A stretch of DNA of 64,000 bases from Perca fluviatilis (GCF_010015445.1 NC_053133.1:5274192-5338191), one strand, 5' to 3'; shown: positions 21,351 to 32,939, numbered from the stretch's first letter. Numbers and translations: made by a program. The notes: generated from the letters alone by a model not told the origin.

Positions 21351-21949
21351 TTATAATTCTATGGCACTGGCCTATTGAAAAAAGGTAGATGGAAGTCTGA
21401 GGGAGTTGAATGGGCTGCTATTGAGTAGTGGGCAGTTGGGTTGGTAGGGTAGAGGCAGCTCTGTTTCTCCAAAACCGGGGGAGTGGGGTACGAACCCCAG
21501 GCAAGGTATGTCCAGCGGACTGCAGGACAGAGGACAAACAACGGATCTCGGGCTGGGATGAGGTCTGGGTGTCCATTTTAAGGAGGGGGTTGGAGGGGCA
21601 CCAGAGTGTTTAAAGTTGAACCAGAATAGGATTTATGGATTAAAAGGAAAAAAGTAAGTATAGAGGAGAGACGCAGAGAAAGTACCAACATAAATAAGTA
21701 ATATAGGACAAAGAAGTAGCTAAAGGTCTAAAAGAAAGGTTGAGATAAGTGCTAAAGTCTTGCATATTAATGTAATATAAGAACAAAGTTTCCAATTATA
21801 TGCATGCAAACATCCAAAAGGGATAAAAAATAAGTGCTGAGTTAAAAAGGCCAGTAAAAAAGCATGCAAACACATCTATCTGGCAGTAGAATAAATAGAT
21901 AAATAATTAAATAGATAAATAGAAAAGGGGCGGTCCTTTGGGGGGACCC
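21351..21949. other. Junction between SINE copy and Penelope-like element
   Basis: No gene is certain. On the minus strand 21,573-21,360 is open from an ATG (MDTQTSSQPEI...), proline/serine-rich like the N-terminal region of the adjacent retroelement, and might be a displaced 5' piece of it. 21,640-21,930 is AT-rich. Confidence 0.3.
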
Positions 21950-22089
21950 ATGGCTGTCCTGTGAACCTGGAGGTAATGTTTGTTATTGAGAAAGTCGTTA
22001 TTACTGAGGCAAAGATTCAAGAGTTGTAAGGATGTCTTTGTCTGGCCTTTCACAATTGGGATATTTATTGAAAACTGATTTAACTTCCT

Positions 22090-23103
22090 GTAGCCCTGTT
22101 GTGGTGTTTATGTTTGTATAAAGGTGGTCTATATCAATGGAGAAGAGATGTGAGTGCTGGGGGATAACCATGGGTTGGATGATGTCCAGAAAATGGTATG
22201 TGTCCTTAATGATTTTGGGGGTTAGATAGAGAGGGGCCCAAGGAAATGTTCAATGTATGTGGAAATGTTGTAGGATGTGCTGTTGCAATTGGAGACTATA
22301 GGTCTGCCAGGAGGAACTTCACAGGGAATGGTCCAGGTGTGGGGTTCTTTATGAATTTTTGGCAGAAGGTAGAAGTATCTAGGGTGTGGGTGTTTGGGTC
22401 CGAAAATATGATCTCTCTGTTTGGCAGTGAGACATTTTTTAAGGTAATAATAAAAACTGATTTGTGTTTGTGCTTGGGTTTGTAGTTGAATGCCTGATTG
22501 AATGGGTTGGTAGTGGTTGGTTTTGGACAGTTGTCTTTTGGCTTCAGTTAGATATTGGTTCCTGTCCATGATCATAATTTTGGATCCTTTGTCGGCTGGC
22601 TTAATAATGATGTTTGGATTCTGACCGAGTTGTAACAGGGCCCTACGCTCATCACCAGACAGGTTGTCTGGGGCCTCTGGCGGTGGTCGATATGAGCGGA
22701 GGGTCTGTTTGTTGTTTAGAATGAGTTTTTTAAATGTAGGGTCAAGTTGGTGATGGAGTGCTTCCCAATAAGATGGTTGAGTGAATGGATGAGACGGGCG
22801 TGATTGGGGATGGGAGTGAAACTGATTGATAAGTTTGATGCGTTTATGGTATTCATGGAGATCCCTGTGAAGTTCCTCCCAATCAAAGCGGGATGGTTGT
22901 GGAATGAAAGTCCCCTCTCCAGAAGTGAAAGCTGTATGGGTGATGGGGTGAAGAGTTTGGACAGGTTTAAGACATTGGAAGAGGAAGTCCAGGTCCAGAT
23001 GAGTAGTGGCGTCAGGTGGAGGATCAGGTGTTGTGTTGGTGTTGTGTATGATGGTGTCGGCCGGGTTGGATTTAAGTGGATCTATAAATTTAACTGTTTG
23101 CAC
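22090..23103 (-). pseudogene. Penelope-like reverse transcriptase fragment
   Basis: An open frame of 293 codons (23,103-22,222) covers the N-terminal extension and RT blocks 1-3: NIIIKPADKGSKIMIMDRN, AKRQLSKTNHYQP, YFYLLPKIHKEP and VPPGRPIVSNCNS. After a shift at 22,222 another frame carries DTYHFLDII-like sequence and motif A (FSIDIDHLYTNIN) near 22,110, giving the LYTNI signature of Penelope RTs. The catalytic Asp of motif A is present; motif C is lost by truncation. Alternative: another PLE-related family without GIY-YIG endonuclease. Confidence 0.75.
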
Positions 23104-23149
23104 CAGTATTCAAAAAATGTCGGTTGTCCAATGTATGTTGTCTGATTGT

Positions 23150-23519
23150 GAGATTGCTGTGCTGTGTACTGGTGAGGTGAGGTGAAAAGTTCATGATGGG
23201 GAAGTAGATGTCTACATTGGGGAAGGTTTCTGTGGCCTGTTTATAGAGAATTCTTAACTGTTTGCAAGAGGTTTGCCTGGGGTCTTCGTCCCTGTTGTTG
23301 GTCCCGATGGAGAGGACAACCACTCGGGGATGTGGGTTTGGTGCAGTTTTTTTTACAGATTTCGATGAAATGGTAGAATTTGGCTCCTGGGTAGCTGTCA
23401 AGTTGGATGACCAGTCGGTGACTTTCCTGGTGGGGCGAGCCATGTGATATGTGAGTTTGTATTTCATTGTGAGCAGGGGTGTAGATTAGCAGAAAAAGGG
23501 AGAGGAGAGGGAGGAACAT
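23150..23519 (-). pseudogene. SGNH/GDSL hydrolase-like domain of the retroelement
   Basis: Two overlapping minus frames carry the pieces: LVIQLDSYPGAKFYHFIEIC (from 23,427) and, after a frameshift, RVVVLSIGTNNRDED, KQLRILYKQATETFPNV and IYFPIMNFSPHL. VVVLSIGTNNR fits block III (G-x-N) of SGNH hydrolases, and PGAKF follows where block II is expected. The nucleophile block (GDSN-like) is degraded to YHMAR. Such esterase domains are known in CR1/L2 ORF1 proteins and in some PLE-containing giant elements; assignment here is by motif only. Confidence 0.55.
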
Positions 23520-24235
23520 GAGTCTGGACTACCGGGATCCAGTGTAGCAGGGCAAGGTGAGGTGGCCTCCGGGGGTCGTAGTGATGAGGGTTCAGATTTG
23601 GTTTTGTCATTGTGGGCAGTTTTAGCCTTCTGATTACCTTTCATCATGGAGATTCCCACTCTATCACCAACCCCTAACCGGGTGTCCGGAGTACGCCTTG
23701 CCAAAAACGTGGTCGTCTGGATACCAGCGTCACCTGTGGGTGTTTGGGAGAGAGGGGAAATAAGGTAATTGATGATAGTGGAGACATTAGATTCATGAGA
23801 GGTCATGGGGAAAAGGGGTGAGGGAGATGGGACATGGTCTGGCTGGGCTGATGGTATGTGGATTTCTGCAATAAGGTGGGTGTCCTTTTTCTTAAAACTA
23901 GGGGCTGGTGAAGAGGTGGTGATTTTGGTTGATTTTACTTGTAAAACAGATGTTGGCCAGGAGGGTAGAGGGCCCTCTCTCTTGGGGTGGAGGAGGAAGG
24001 TTGATGTCTGCTGAGGCATTGATTCCGGGTTGGTAAGTACCTTTTTGGGTTCCCCGCGTTGGATAGATTTCCTGGGAGAACTGGGGAGTGGGAATGTCAG
24101 GGGGGGACCTGTACTCTGAGGGGTGAGGGGTAGGACAGGGGAAAGCTGCAGATTTGGGTGGATCTGGGTGCCTGGGGAGGTAGGTGGGGTTGGTGACAGG
24201 CAAGGGTCGGGTGAAGACTGATGGTGTGAGTCCAA
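23486..24235 (-). pseudogene. Proline/serine-rich N-terminal region of the retroelement
   Basis: A 249-codon open frame rich in Pro, Ser and Thr with basic patches (PRKSIQRGEPKKVL, MKGNQKAKTAHNDKTK). It has no recognised fold and looks disordered. Open proline-rich sequence also continues upstream to about 24,795 with interruptions. Its position directly before the SGNH-like region suggests an ORF1-type protein. Confidence 0.5.
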
Positions 24236-24796
24236 TGGGTTCTGGGTGGCTGGTTTGGGCCCCGACGTGACTCTTTTAGTCCATTGTCAGAGGGGGGTAG
24301 AGGAATAAGTAATGTCAGTAGGGACCTGTTTGGGTTCCCTGTTCTGGGTAGGTTGGGAGAAGGAGGTGAAGAGGGCCCTCAGTGGTTGTTGAGGCTTCTG
24401 GGTGGGGTTTGATTCAAGGAGAATATGTGAGAGGGGTATGGGTTGTGGAGGTTGATCTGGTCCAAGCTGAGCTGTTGTGGTCTCTGCTGGAGTGGGGAGG
24501 AGGGGTGGACGTCGAGTAGTCTGGGGCTGTTGGGAATTAATGAGTTCAAAAAGGGAAGGTCGTGGTCCTAGAGAAAGTGTTCGGTGGTTTGGAGGGGGAG
24601 TGGACGGGATAGTGAGGGGAGTGGGGGAAATTCTTCCTCGTCAGCCACGTCTGGGATGGGAGAAAGAGAGCCGCCCCTACTGGCTATCCGTTTTGGAAAG
24701 AATTAAGTGTCTGGGGGGGCCCCGGGTGCTGTTGTGTAGGATCTGAGGTTCCAAAAGGTGTTGAACTATTTGGGATGTTTCTAGTCTGAGGCGGTC

Positions 24797-25110
24797 CCCA
24801 TAGAGGCAACAGGTTCTGCTCTGGCCTGCGGCTGTTTGCTGCATGTAATTCTCTTCTCTCTCCCCTTTCATGTCTAAGCTGTCCTGTCATAATAGGTGTT
24901 TTAAGCCCCCAATGTCGCCTTCCAGGCAGCGCTGCCTGGTAGGCACTAGGATTAGGCAATGGTTAGAGTTAGGGTTAGGTGCCTTGAAGTCGAAGTTTAG
25001 GGGGTTAGGGTTAGGTGCCTTGAAGTCGCCGTTGCGGGCTTAAAGCACCATTGAGCTTCATAATAAAGGCCTAAAAATGGCCCAAAAAAATTATCTTAAA
25101 AAAAAAAGGG
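24797..25110 (+). mobile_element. SINE 3' part carrying a complete MITE, downstream copy
   Basis: The SINE body (24,797-24,894) lacks its tRNA head and starts where the retroelement ends. It continues after the MITE to 'aataaaggcctaaaaatggc' and an A-rich tail at about 25,062-25,110. Specific substitutions shared with 21,165-21,250 show the two copies are closely related. Confidence 0.75.
24895..25049. mobile_element. 155-bp MITE within the SINE
   Basis: The left end GGTGTTTTAAGCCCCCAACG and the complement of the right end GGTGCTTTAAGCCCGCAACG match at most positions. The interior holds two copies of 'gggttaggtgccttgaagtc'. Superfamily unknown. Confidence 0.7.
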
Positions 25111-27191
25111 AAAAATAAAAAATGTTAGTGTTTTTAAGTGACTTGACACAATTTAATAAAATGACTCATTCAGAGATGATAGATGAAGAGAAAATCCTTG
25201 GGCAAATGAAATTGCACCATGCAGATCACATTAACTACTGCTCCTTTCTGTGGTTATTAACTGAATCTTTCATGTTTGTTTAATTTTTTTTCCAAAAAAA
25301 TAAAAATAAAATAAAACTCATTCAGAGCAGAGAATGTGAGCAGTGAGAATTTCAGCTCTTCGCTCACGGAGGTGTTCCCTCCGCTCCCCCGTTCAAAGCC
25401 ACTCTGCTAAATATCACTCTGCGCTCAAGTCAGATTTCAACCCCTTCATTCAAATCGCTCACTGCTCGCTCCAATAAAAGAAAAAAAGCTGCATTGTATT
25501 TTAATTTTAGCTTAAACCCTAGCCTGGCATGATGGAATAGTTCAGACCTGTATGACTTCTCAGCGTCCTTTTTCAAAGTACTTTGTGATCTCCAATGTCA
25601 CAGCTCGCCGAACTCATGGTGTGAATGGTACAGGAGCGAAATTGGAGCGGGAGATAAGGCGACGCTCCATCCAAACTCCTCCCGCTCGCTCCGCTCACAT
25701 GCTTGGATTCAGAGTTCAGAGCTCAGCTTCTCCTGCAGTGAGACGGTAGATCTAGAGGGAGAACCACTTTGATTGAGTCGGCGTCTGGTGTTTTGGTAAA
25801 ATAGGACTGCTCTTGTAATTTTGTATGGTGTTCAACGGAGTAATAATGAAGTAGAGAGCCCTGATGTCCTGGTTAGAGGGCCTCCCTGTGCCTTGGCTGA
25901 GATCCATTTAACAAGACGACTCTGTGCTGCAGGGTTTACTCCCACCACATCACTACATTTATCATCCTGTACGTAGGTGTAATTATTATATTTAGAGAGC
26001 AGAGCCACTGGGACAAACTGTGCACAGAGAGGTAGTACGGTTCAAATAAAGAATTACTCAGAGGGAGACCTGAGAAATCTTTTTGTGGAGGTGCCTTTTA
26101 TTTCCAAAGCTGCAGACACTAATGTAGCTCAGCGTAAATTCTTTCAGGGAGATTTCAATAACTTCATCACTTTTCTCCTAAACTGATCAGCTGTTTTCGA
26201 GAGAGTCGATTTTCATTTAAACCAATCAGATTCGGCCTCGTATTTCACAAGCCAATGACAGCATGACGTCCATGTTTTAAATCTGTTCTCTCCTCTGCGG
26301 CTGTCAGATGTCATTTCAGGCAAGGGTGTGACCCGCCTCCTCCCCTTCCACCTCCAGGCATCTTCACCCGGCACTCTCGGTTTTCTTCCGGCTGTCCGCT
26401 CCCTTCGACTCCTTATTTCTGGTCTTCATGCCCCTTTCATCACCACCACCAGTGTCTAGACTCCATCGGGGATATGTTTGGGTTTTCCTAAACCCTTTAA
26501 AATATATCTACATTTTATACGATGGAGTCTAATCTCCAGACTATGTACAATTCATATTTTGCATAATGTAACTTAAAAATAAATCTTGCATATCTGCAAC
26601 AAAGTCTCTCCTGATTGAAATACCAACACAAAGCCTGTCGGCCATTTATCACAGCTGCTTACAGGGCAGCTACAGGTTGATGAGTGGTGTGGATGTTTTA
26701 CTACAGAAAAATTAAGGCCATCCTTATATGGAACCTTTTCAAGTTGAAAGGGTTAACCTTGCCTAACAATGTACAGCAGTGTAGACCAATGGATGATCAG
26801 TAGTTCTGAGGAGAATCTGAGAAGTTGGTTGCCGGGACGTTGCAACTATTCCTGAAGGGGATGCTGTAAACATCCAACACAGCCAGTGCTGATTAGACTG
26901 AGCTATTAATGAGCCCAAAACCAAAGCTTTAACTTCATATAATTTTACAGCTATTAAGAAAACTAGAAAGGAAGATTAAGATGTTCTCAAAGCATCTTTA
27001 TTGTTATAAATTTTTTTTTAAATTGTTCACATCAAAGAGACTGATGTCATATCAATCATGTTTCATCTTGTTTATCTCCCCAGATATATACAGTACAGTC
27101 ATATTAGTAGTATTATAGCCTGTTGTGCAGAATTTGCATTCTGATAACTACAGAAATTCAAGTATTGTGTTGGCACGAACAATTTAAATTA
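25111..27191. other. No gene seen
   Basis: 25,330-25,760 has 'gctcactgctcgctcc'-type GC-rich patches resembling a degraded hAT. 25,780-27,100 appears unique; 26,030-26,330 reads like possible conserved non-coding DNA, but this cannot be tested here. Confidence 0.35.
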
Positions 27192-27199
27192 TTCCCAGC

Positions 27200-27708
27200 C
27201 AGGGGCGGATCTAGAAAAATAATTATGGCGTGGCAAGAGGGGGGCAGAATTTTTGAGGGGTGGCAACATATGGCAGACATATCACAGTTTGATGAGAAAT
27301 AGTATGTACACACTACAAAAGGGCACAGGCTGCCATTTACAAACTCATACAGACAAACTTAATCTCATGCAATCAATGTCTTGCATTTGAGGTTTCATGT
27401 GAAACAGTTCATATTAGGAATAAGTGACCATACAATGTGATCTCACTTAATAGGAAATAGAAGTGTAATGGAAGTAAGGGACATTATCACAGGAAAGGCA
27501 TTACGGTAAGACACAGGTGATGAGTGGCAGATGTGTGAGAGGGGAAGCAAACAGTTGAAGTCGGACATTGGAGATTCACGCTCGTAAATTGTCAAATTGG
27601 CCATAACTTTTAATTTGTTGTTGCCAACTGGGGTGGCAGCAGGGGTGGCAAAGCTTTCTTTTAGGGTGGCATTTGCCACCCTATGCCACCCCGGTAGAGC
27701 CGCCCCTG
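27200..27708. mobile_element. hAT MITE with perfect 8-bp target duplication
   Basis: The 509-bp insert starts CAGGGGCGGATCTAG and ends with the complement of CAGGGGCGGCTCTAC. TTCCCAGC flanks both sides (27,192-27,199 and 27,709-27,716). The ends resemble the Charlie-like hAT group. A 78-codon minus frame inside has no transposase motif. Confidence 0.92.
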
Positions 27709-27963
27709 TTCCCAGCTAACTTATTTTAAATAACATGGTCAACCCCACCTTCTTAGGGCTGTCTAAAAGTATGAAAAAGTGATAGAGATAAGATTTATAG
27801 AGTTGAAATTATAGTAGTTTGCACAACATTTGGTAACACAGTTATAAAAAATTGAGGGAACATTAGGGGTACAGTAGGTATACATATTTCACGGTTTGAG
27901 ATGTACCTCATGTTTGAGGTCATTATTATTTATGTAACCGTTAAAGAGGCATGGCTGTGTGTG

Positions 27964-28140
27964 CAGATAAACAGTGTTAGGCCTGCCCTTCGTGTCCAGA
28001 GCGCACGGAGATCCCAGCGGAGCAGAGCAGCCGAGGTCTGCCGAAATCCACCGGATGACGTGAAATGATTTCCGCGTACCTCTGCTACTCCGAGCTCCGT
28101 GCACTGCGGCCACGGACGGAAGTCAAACACTGTTTATCTG
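27964..28140. repeat. GC-rich island bounded by a perfect 15-bp inverted repeat
   Basis: CAGATAAACAGTGTT (27,964-27,978) and AACACTGTTTATCTG (28,126-28,140) are perfect complements. The 177-bp unit is far richer in G+C than its flanks. It may be a small MITE, but no target duplication is evident. Confidence 0.75.
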
Positions 28141-29887
28141 TAAACACTGCCCATGGTGACAATCAAATTTTGGAGACCAAGTCATGAAGTGATAAATGTT
28201 GGACCGAAATGGAGACATTCACAACATGAATCATAATATAATCCAAAGCAAAGTGAAGCTTTACAGTGCTTTGGACACAAAGACAGGCAGTTATTGGAAG
28301 TAAGCTCTGCAGTAATATACAGCAACATCACTCAAGGACAGTGGGGAACAGAAAGAGGGAGGATACATATTACACATTCAAGGTGCTAAAGAATATACTG
28401 AATGGTAGGAAAACTAATTATATATTGTTGTATATTGCTGTTGTATTCTTTATTTTTTGCTGCTTTTATGTCTTATGTGTCCTTGAGTGCAGAGAAAGGC
28501 ACCCTTTTAAATTAAATGTAGTATTATTATTATTATATTATTTGCTACTGAGAAGAAGACTTGCTGTCAACAACACTGTTGAGATTTTGCAGAATTGTGT
28601 TGGTTCTGAGGTAATGTTTTGCAGTGTTGATGAACTGTAATAAATTTTTTTTTTTTATTAAGCTTAAATAAATGTCTTCTGTACATCAATGTTCCGGCAG
28701 CACTGTCCCAAACGCCCAGTATAACTTTAACGTTAAAACATGTTAGAGAAAACAATTATATTGTTGGCAGATAACAGCACCTACCTCAAAACTAATGTCA
28801 GTGAAATGACATTATCACCAAATATGTTTTTCTGGGAACCCCCCGCCCCCCAATAAAAACTCTTCAGATCTACACAATTCACGTGGATGACATTTTCCCA
28901 TTTACAATGCTGAAAAGCGACTAGTTTGCAGCTATGATTACTAGCTTTTGAACGTCACTTACTTACGTCCTCGTTAAACCTTCTCACCGGGGCTCGTGAA
29001 AAAGACATGGTAGGCTAATTCACTGTAGGCTACGTATAGGCTTCACTATTTTTTAATTTCCAACCGTATCAATAAGGATGCACTGGAGTTATGCTATATG
29101 TGCTCCTTGCCCTGCTCTCTTTTCCTTTCTCTTCATCTCAGCTGGATATAAGAGGCTGGGAGACAGGATATGTCCTGGAGAGACTGAAGCAGCTCACATC
29201 GCCGTTCTCCTTTTGTTACCTCCTTTTGTCTTTCTTTTGTGTTTTATTGTTTTGAGGATGGAGGTCTAGTAGTCTAGTTTTCGCAGCTTTGTTTCTGTTA
29301 GTTAGTTAGTTAGTTAGTTACTACTTTTTAGTTCACGTAGTTTGACGTTAAGCTCGGACAGATTGGAATATTACAATATACGTAAATGATTATGACGTTC
29401 CTATTAGTACTTCACATATGACGGACATATCTTTCCAATGTGCGCTGTATCTACTAATGCACCAGACATGTTTTTATCATACTGACTTAAGCTTAGCAAA
29501 ACCAAATAAGAAAGGCATATTGAAATGACATCTCTCTGCCAGGATTGGTTTTTCTTTTCTTCCTGAAGATAGACGTGCGACTGTGTATCAGAGAGACAAT
29601 TGATTTTCCTCTCGTCTGTCTGCTGTTAATAAGCATCAGCAATAAAAAGCCTGTGATATCTTTCATTTGCTTGAGCGGTGAGAGTGCTACTTTGTCAGAC
29701 TGAGCATGAAAGAGCTGTGGTTTTCAGATCAGCCTGAGAGCCTGTTCCTTTTCCTCGCCACCTTCTCGTACTCTCATAATGGAAGCAGGACAAGGAGCTG
29801 GCTGCGTCGTTTCCTTGTAAATTATCAGCCTTTGGATGTGTCTGATTCGAACACAAAAAGCATGGGGTGCTACGATCTGAGGCTGAC

Positions 29888-29888
<1 letters not shown>
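28141..29888. other. No gene seen
   Basis: Mostly AT-rich unique sequence. A (TTAG)5 run lies at 29,299-29,320. A 124-codon plus frame from 28,266 and a 63-codon frame from 29,078 (hydrophobic start) have no supporting splice or domain evidence. Confidence 0.35.

Positions 29889-29967
<79 letters not shown>
29889..29967. repeat. (GT)n microsatellite
   Basis: About 39 perfect units; source of several Cys-Val or His-Thr ORFs. Confidence 0.98.
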
Positions 29968-29969
<2 letters not shown>

Positions 29970-30409
29970 GCAACTTTGCCTGCCACAGTCGGTACAGCTC
30001 TCCAATGCAATTCCCTTACAAGGCTCTGGCTCTGTCCCTGCTACGTGTCTCATTGTTACCCCCACCCAACAATTCTTTCTTTAAACAATTACTTTAAAAA
30101 CTAAAGAAAACTATTTGTATACCGCTTGTCAAAAGGCTTTACATATTAAGACAGGGATTACACAATACAAAATGAATGACAAAAAGATGCCATCAGAAAC
30201 AGTAAAATCTAAGTTGTCATTTAACATGAAAAAATAAAGATGATGATTAAAATTTAATAATTAAAATTATAAAAATAATAATAACACGTGCATTTAGTTT
30301 TATTGTGCATCAACCTGGCATTTACGCACATATTGTTGTAAAAAAATAGACTTGAAGTGTAAATAAAAGTTTCAGGTGGTGGCTACATGTGAGACGGGGC
30401 TGGGACCCC
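29968..30409. other. No gene seen
   Basis: AT-rich. 30,120-30,170 resembles the 'cgcttgtcaaaaggctttac' 3' end of a LINE, but too short to assign. Confidence 0.35.
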
Positions 30410-30535
30410 CTAACCCTGACCCAACTCCCCCCTAACCCTGACCCAACTCCCCCCTAACCCTAACCCAACTCCCCCCTAACCCTAACCCAACTCCCCCCTA
30501 ACCCTAACCCAACTCCCCCCTAACCCAACTCTGAC
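30410..30535. repeat. 22-bp minisatellite containing telomere-like CCCTAA
   Basis: Units begin CTAACCCTRACCCAACTCCC and recur exactly every 22 bp at 30,410, 30,432, 30,454, 30,476, 30,498 and 30,520; the last is partial. The CCCTAACCCTAACCC core resembles the vertebrate telomere repeat, but the AACTCCCC insert breaks the 6-bp register. Confidence 0.95.
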
Positions 30536-30791
30536 CCATAGATTAAAATGATCTGTTGCGTGAGACGTGCGAGGAGACACATTTGCGGTCTCGATGCGGG
30601 GGTTTACCATTAGTGTATCCTCGACAAAAGATGCATGACACCCGTGTGTAATTACTGTAATGTGGACACTGTAATGACACTGTGGTGGACTGGAGGTGGC
30701 ATATTGTCATTGGTGTTGTTGCTTCCTGTCCTACGTTTGGCTTTCCTAAAGAATAGATGAGATCCATGTTCTCAGTCATGCTTCCATCCAG

Positions 30792-30875
30792 CACGATCTG
30801 ATATCACCAAGTAATTAACAGTCCAGGATCAATGTTGATCCTGGACTGTTAATTACTTGGTGATATCAGATCGTG
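30792..30875. repeat. 41-bp perfect palindrome (snapback)
   Basis: The arms 30,792-30,832 and 30,835-30,875 are exact complements with only TG between them. The arm contains TGATATCACCAAGTAATTAA. Neither arm matches a transposon end elsewhere in the window. Confidence 0.95.
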
Positions 30876-31653
30876 TTGTCCACCTATCCTTTGGTGCCAA
30901 ATGTCAAAATGTGTTTCTCTGTCCCTCCTTCCCTTTATTTCCTAGGCGACCTCCATTGCCATTTTCTCTCCATCCAACAGATGCCCTCGAACTTTCCTTC
31001 CCTTCCTCTATCCCTGCCCCACACATCTACGCCCCTATTCCCACGTTCCTGTTCATGAGTCCTGCAGTTTAGGTGCCACATGCATATCTTTTTTTTTCTG
31101 TCTCATACCAACACTCAACTTTTTTTTTTTTTTTTTTTTAACCACGACCTCAAGCTTTTCTTTACCCTAAGCAGGGTATACTCTTAGCTAAACCTTAATC
31201 ACAGAGGAGGCAGACCAGAAATTAGAGAGCAACGGGTGATTTTTGGGAGCCACAGTAAATAATATAAGAAAAGGCAAGGCTCACACTAGTTCGACTGCAC
31301 GTTGAAAATGCCAGGGTCCATTTGCCCTCAAAAATCAACCGTCAGGGATTTAAAAGACAGAATTGTCCCGAGACACTGAGACAATTTAGGCAATTTACAG
31401 TCAGTTTTCGGTGGTTTGGAAATGACTCAGGCCTGCTGAGCATGTTTTACACGTGGGAGAGTGCCACCTCTCAATTACTGTAAAAGGGGAAATGACAGGA
31501 TGATCCGTAAAGACACCGTGCTATTCATTTCTGCAGATTACTCTTCAACATCCGCCGACAGATTAGCTGAGAGAGGCCTGCACAAATAGTCCCAATTGTG
31601 GCTGTCTGCACTGCAAAGTGTGCGGCCATTACCTCAGAAACAAGAGAGTGGAG

Positions 31654-31655
<2 letters not shown>
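30876..31655. other. No gene seen; possible conserved non-coding stretch
   Basis: 31,110-31,140 has a poly-T run. 31,290-31,640 is unique, of balanced composition and free of repeats, a profile that would fit conserved regulatory DNA, though only comparison with other fishes could tell. Confidence 0.35.

Positions 31656-31720
<65 letters not shown>
31656..31720. repeat. (GT)n microsatellite
   Basis: About 32 perfect units. Confidence 0.98.
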
Positions 31721-31724
<4 letters not shown>

Positions 31725-32196
31725 TGCCTTAGCAAGCCTCCAAGAGTGTGTAACCCAGAGACACTTTGCCCACACAAGAGTTTGTGCGTGATTGTGTGGA
31801 CATGAAATGGCCTTAAATTGTCCTCCCGGCCATCAGGCACTGCAGTCATGGTTTCCAGGTGATGTCCAGTTATCTCCATGGAAACGTGTCATTAAAGGAA
31901 GTCGTTAGGTTCCTGTTAGCCAAGGTCTCTCTGTGTAGATAACGAGATTCAGGCTGACACGACAGCCTGGATGGTCTAATGTAGTGTTTCTCAAATGGCA
32001 GGCTTTAGACCCAAAGAGGGTCGACAGAAGCTTTCAGAGGGTCACAGAAAATAACCAACACAAGGTTTACACTATATTCCAGGGTCCATTCCATTTTCAC
32101 CTCTCACTTAGACCAGTCAGAGGAGAACCAAAGTACCCTGCACAATTGTTGCTTTTTTTTTTTTTTAAGTCAAAATAAAAAAAGTTTAACTGTGTA

Positions 32197-32256
<60 letters not shown>

Positions 32257-32939
32257 CACCTGGCAAAGTACGTAAATCTTCCTCTGTGGTAGTTCAGCTA
32301 CAGTAGGTGTCTCCAGGACCACATTTAGCCATGATGACACGTCGCTGTGGCAGCTGGTAAATGGTGTCGCTGGGTGCGTGACGTGGATTGCTGAGGGAAA
32401 GTGCAACACCGACTGCATCAGTTCAAGGTAGCTGCTGTAAAATATTTCCATGGGTTATTAATATTTATAGGCCATTTATAGTGACCTTGCACAACAGCTG
32501 GATTCCCGTGATAACCCAAAATGACGCGAGAATCGCAAGATCACATACCACACGAAAATCCATCTTGTTACGCTTTAAGTAATGCGTTTGTGTCTGAGAT
32601 ACCAGTGGACCGAACCAATCAGCGTCCATTGAGGAAGTACAATAAAAACAACAATGGCAGATGTGATTGACAGAAGGTTCATCCAGTCACCTGCCAGGTA
32701 TTTTTTGAAAGTGCCTGCCCCTTTCCAAACAGTTTCCATTGACGGCTTCTCAAATGCTCCTGTGTAACAAACCACCCGGCTCCTCAGGTAACATTATAAC
32801 AGCTTGTAACATAAAATGTAAAAAGCTTCCTGACGTTATTATAATTTACTTGCAGCACGGTAGCAAATGTTTCGAGGTCTTGTACTGGTCTAAAGCTCGA
32901 GGGTTAGTTACCGAGGTTGGTTAGAGTATTGAGCGATTC
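31721..32939. other. No gene seen; contains (GT)n and repeat fragments
   Basis: 31,984-32,060 ('gtgtttctcaaatggcaggc') looks like a degraded hAT end. (GT)n occupies 32,199-32,254. 32,500-32,800 reads like a dispersed fish repeat ('aatcagcgtccattgaggaa'). Confidence 0.4.

Larger units (their letters stand above)
21950..24795 (-). mobile_element. Penelope-like retroelement with SGNH-like region, truncated
   Basis: In minus-strand order it contains a proline-rich region, an SGNH/GDSL-hydrolase-like region, and a reverse transcriptase with Penelope hallmarks (PADKGSKIMIMD, LPKIHKEP, PGRPIVSNCNS, motif A FSIDIDHLYTNI, then TAMG). The sequence stops just after the TAMG block at about 21,950, so motif C and any GIY-YIG endonuclease are missing. 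Several frameshifts show it is dead. Both flanks carry copies of the same SINE-MITE composite. Confidence 0.7.

Noticed and set aside
30410..30535. True telomere
   Set aside because: The 22-bp unit is not the 6-bp telomere repeat and unique sequence continues on both sides.
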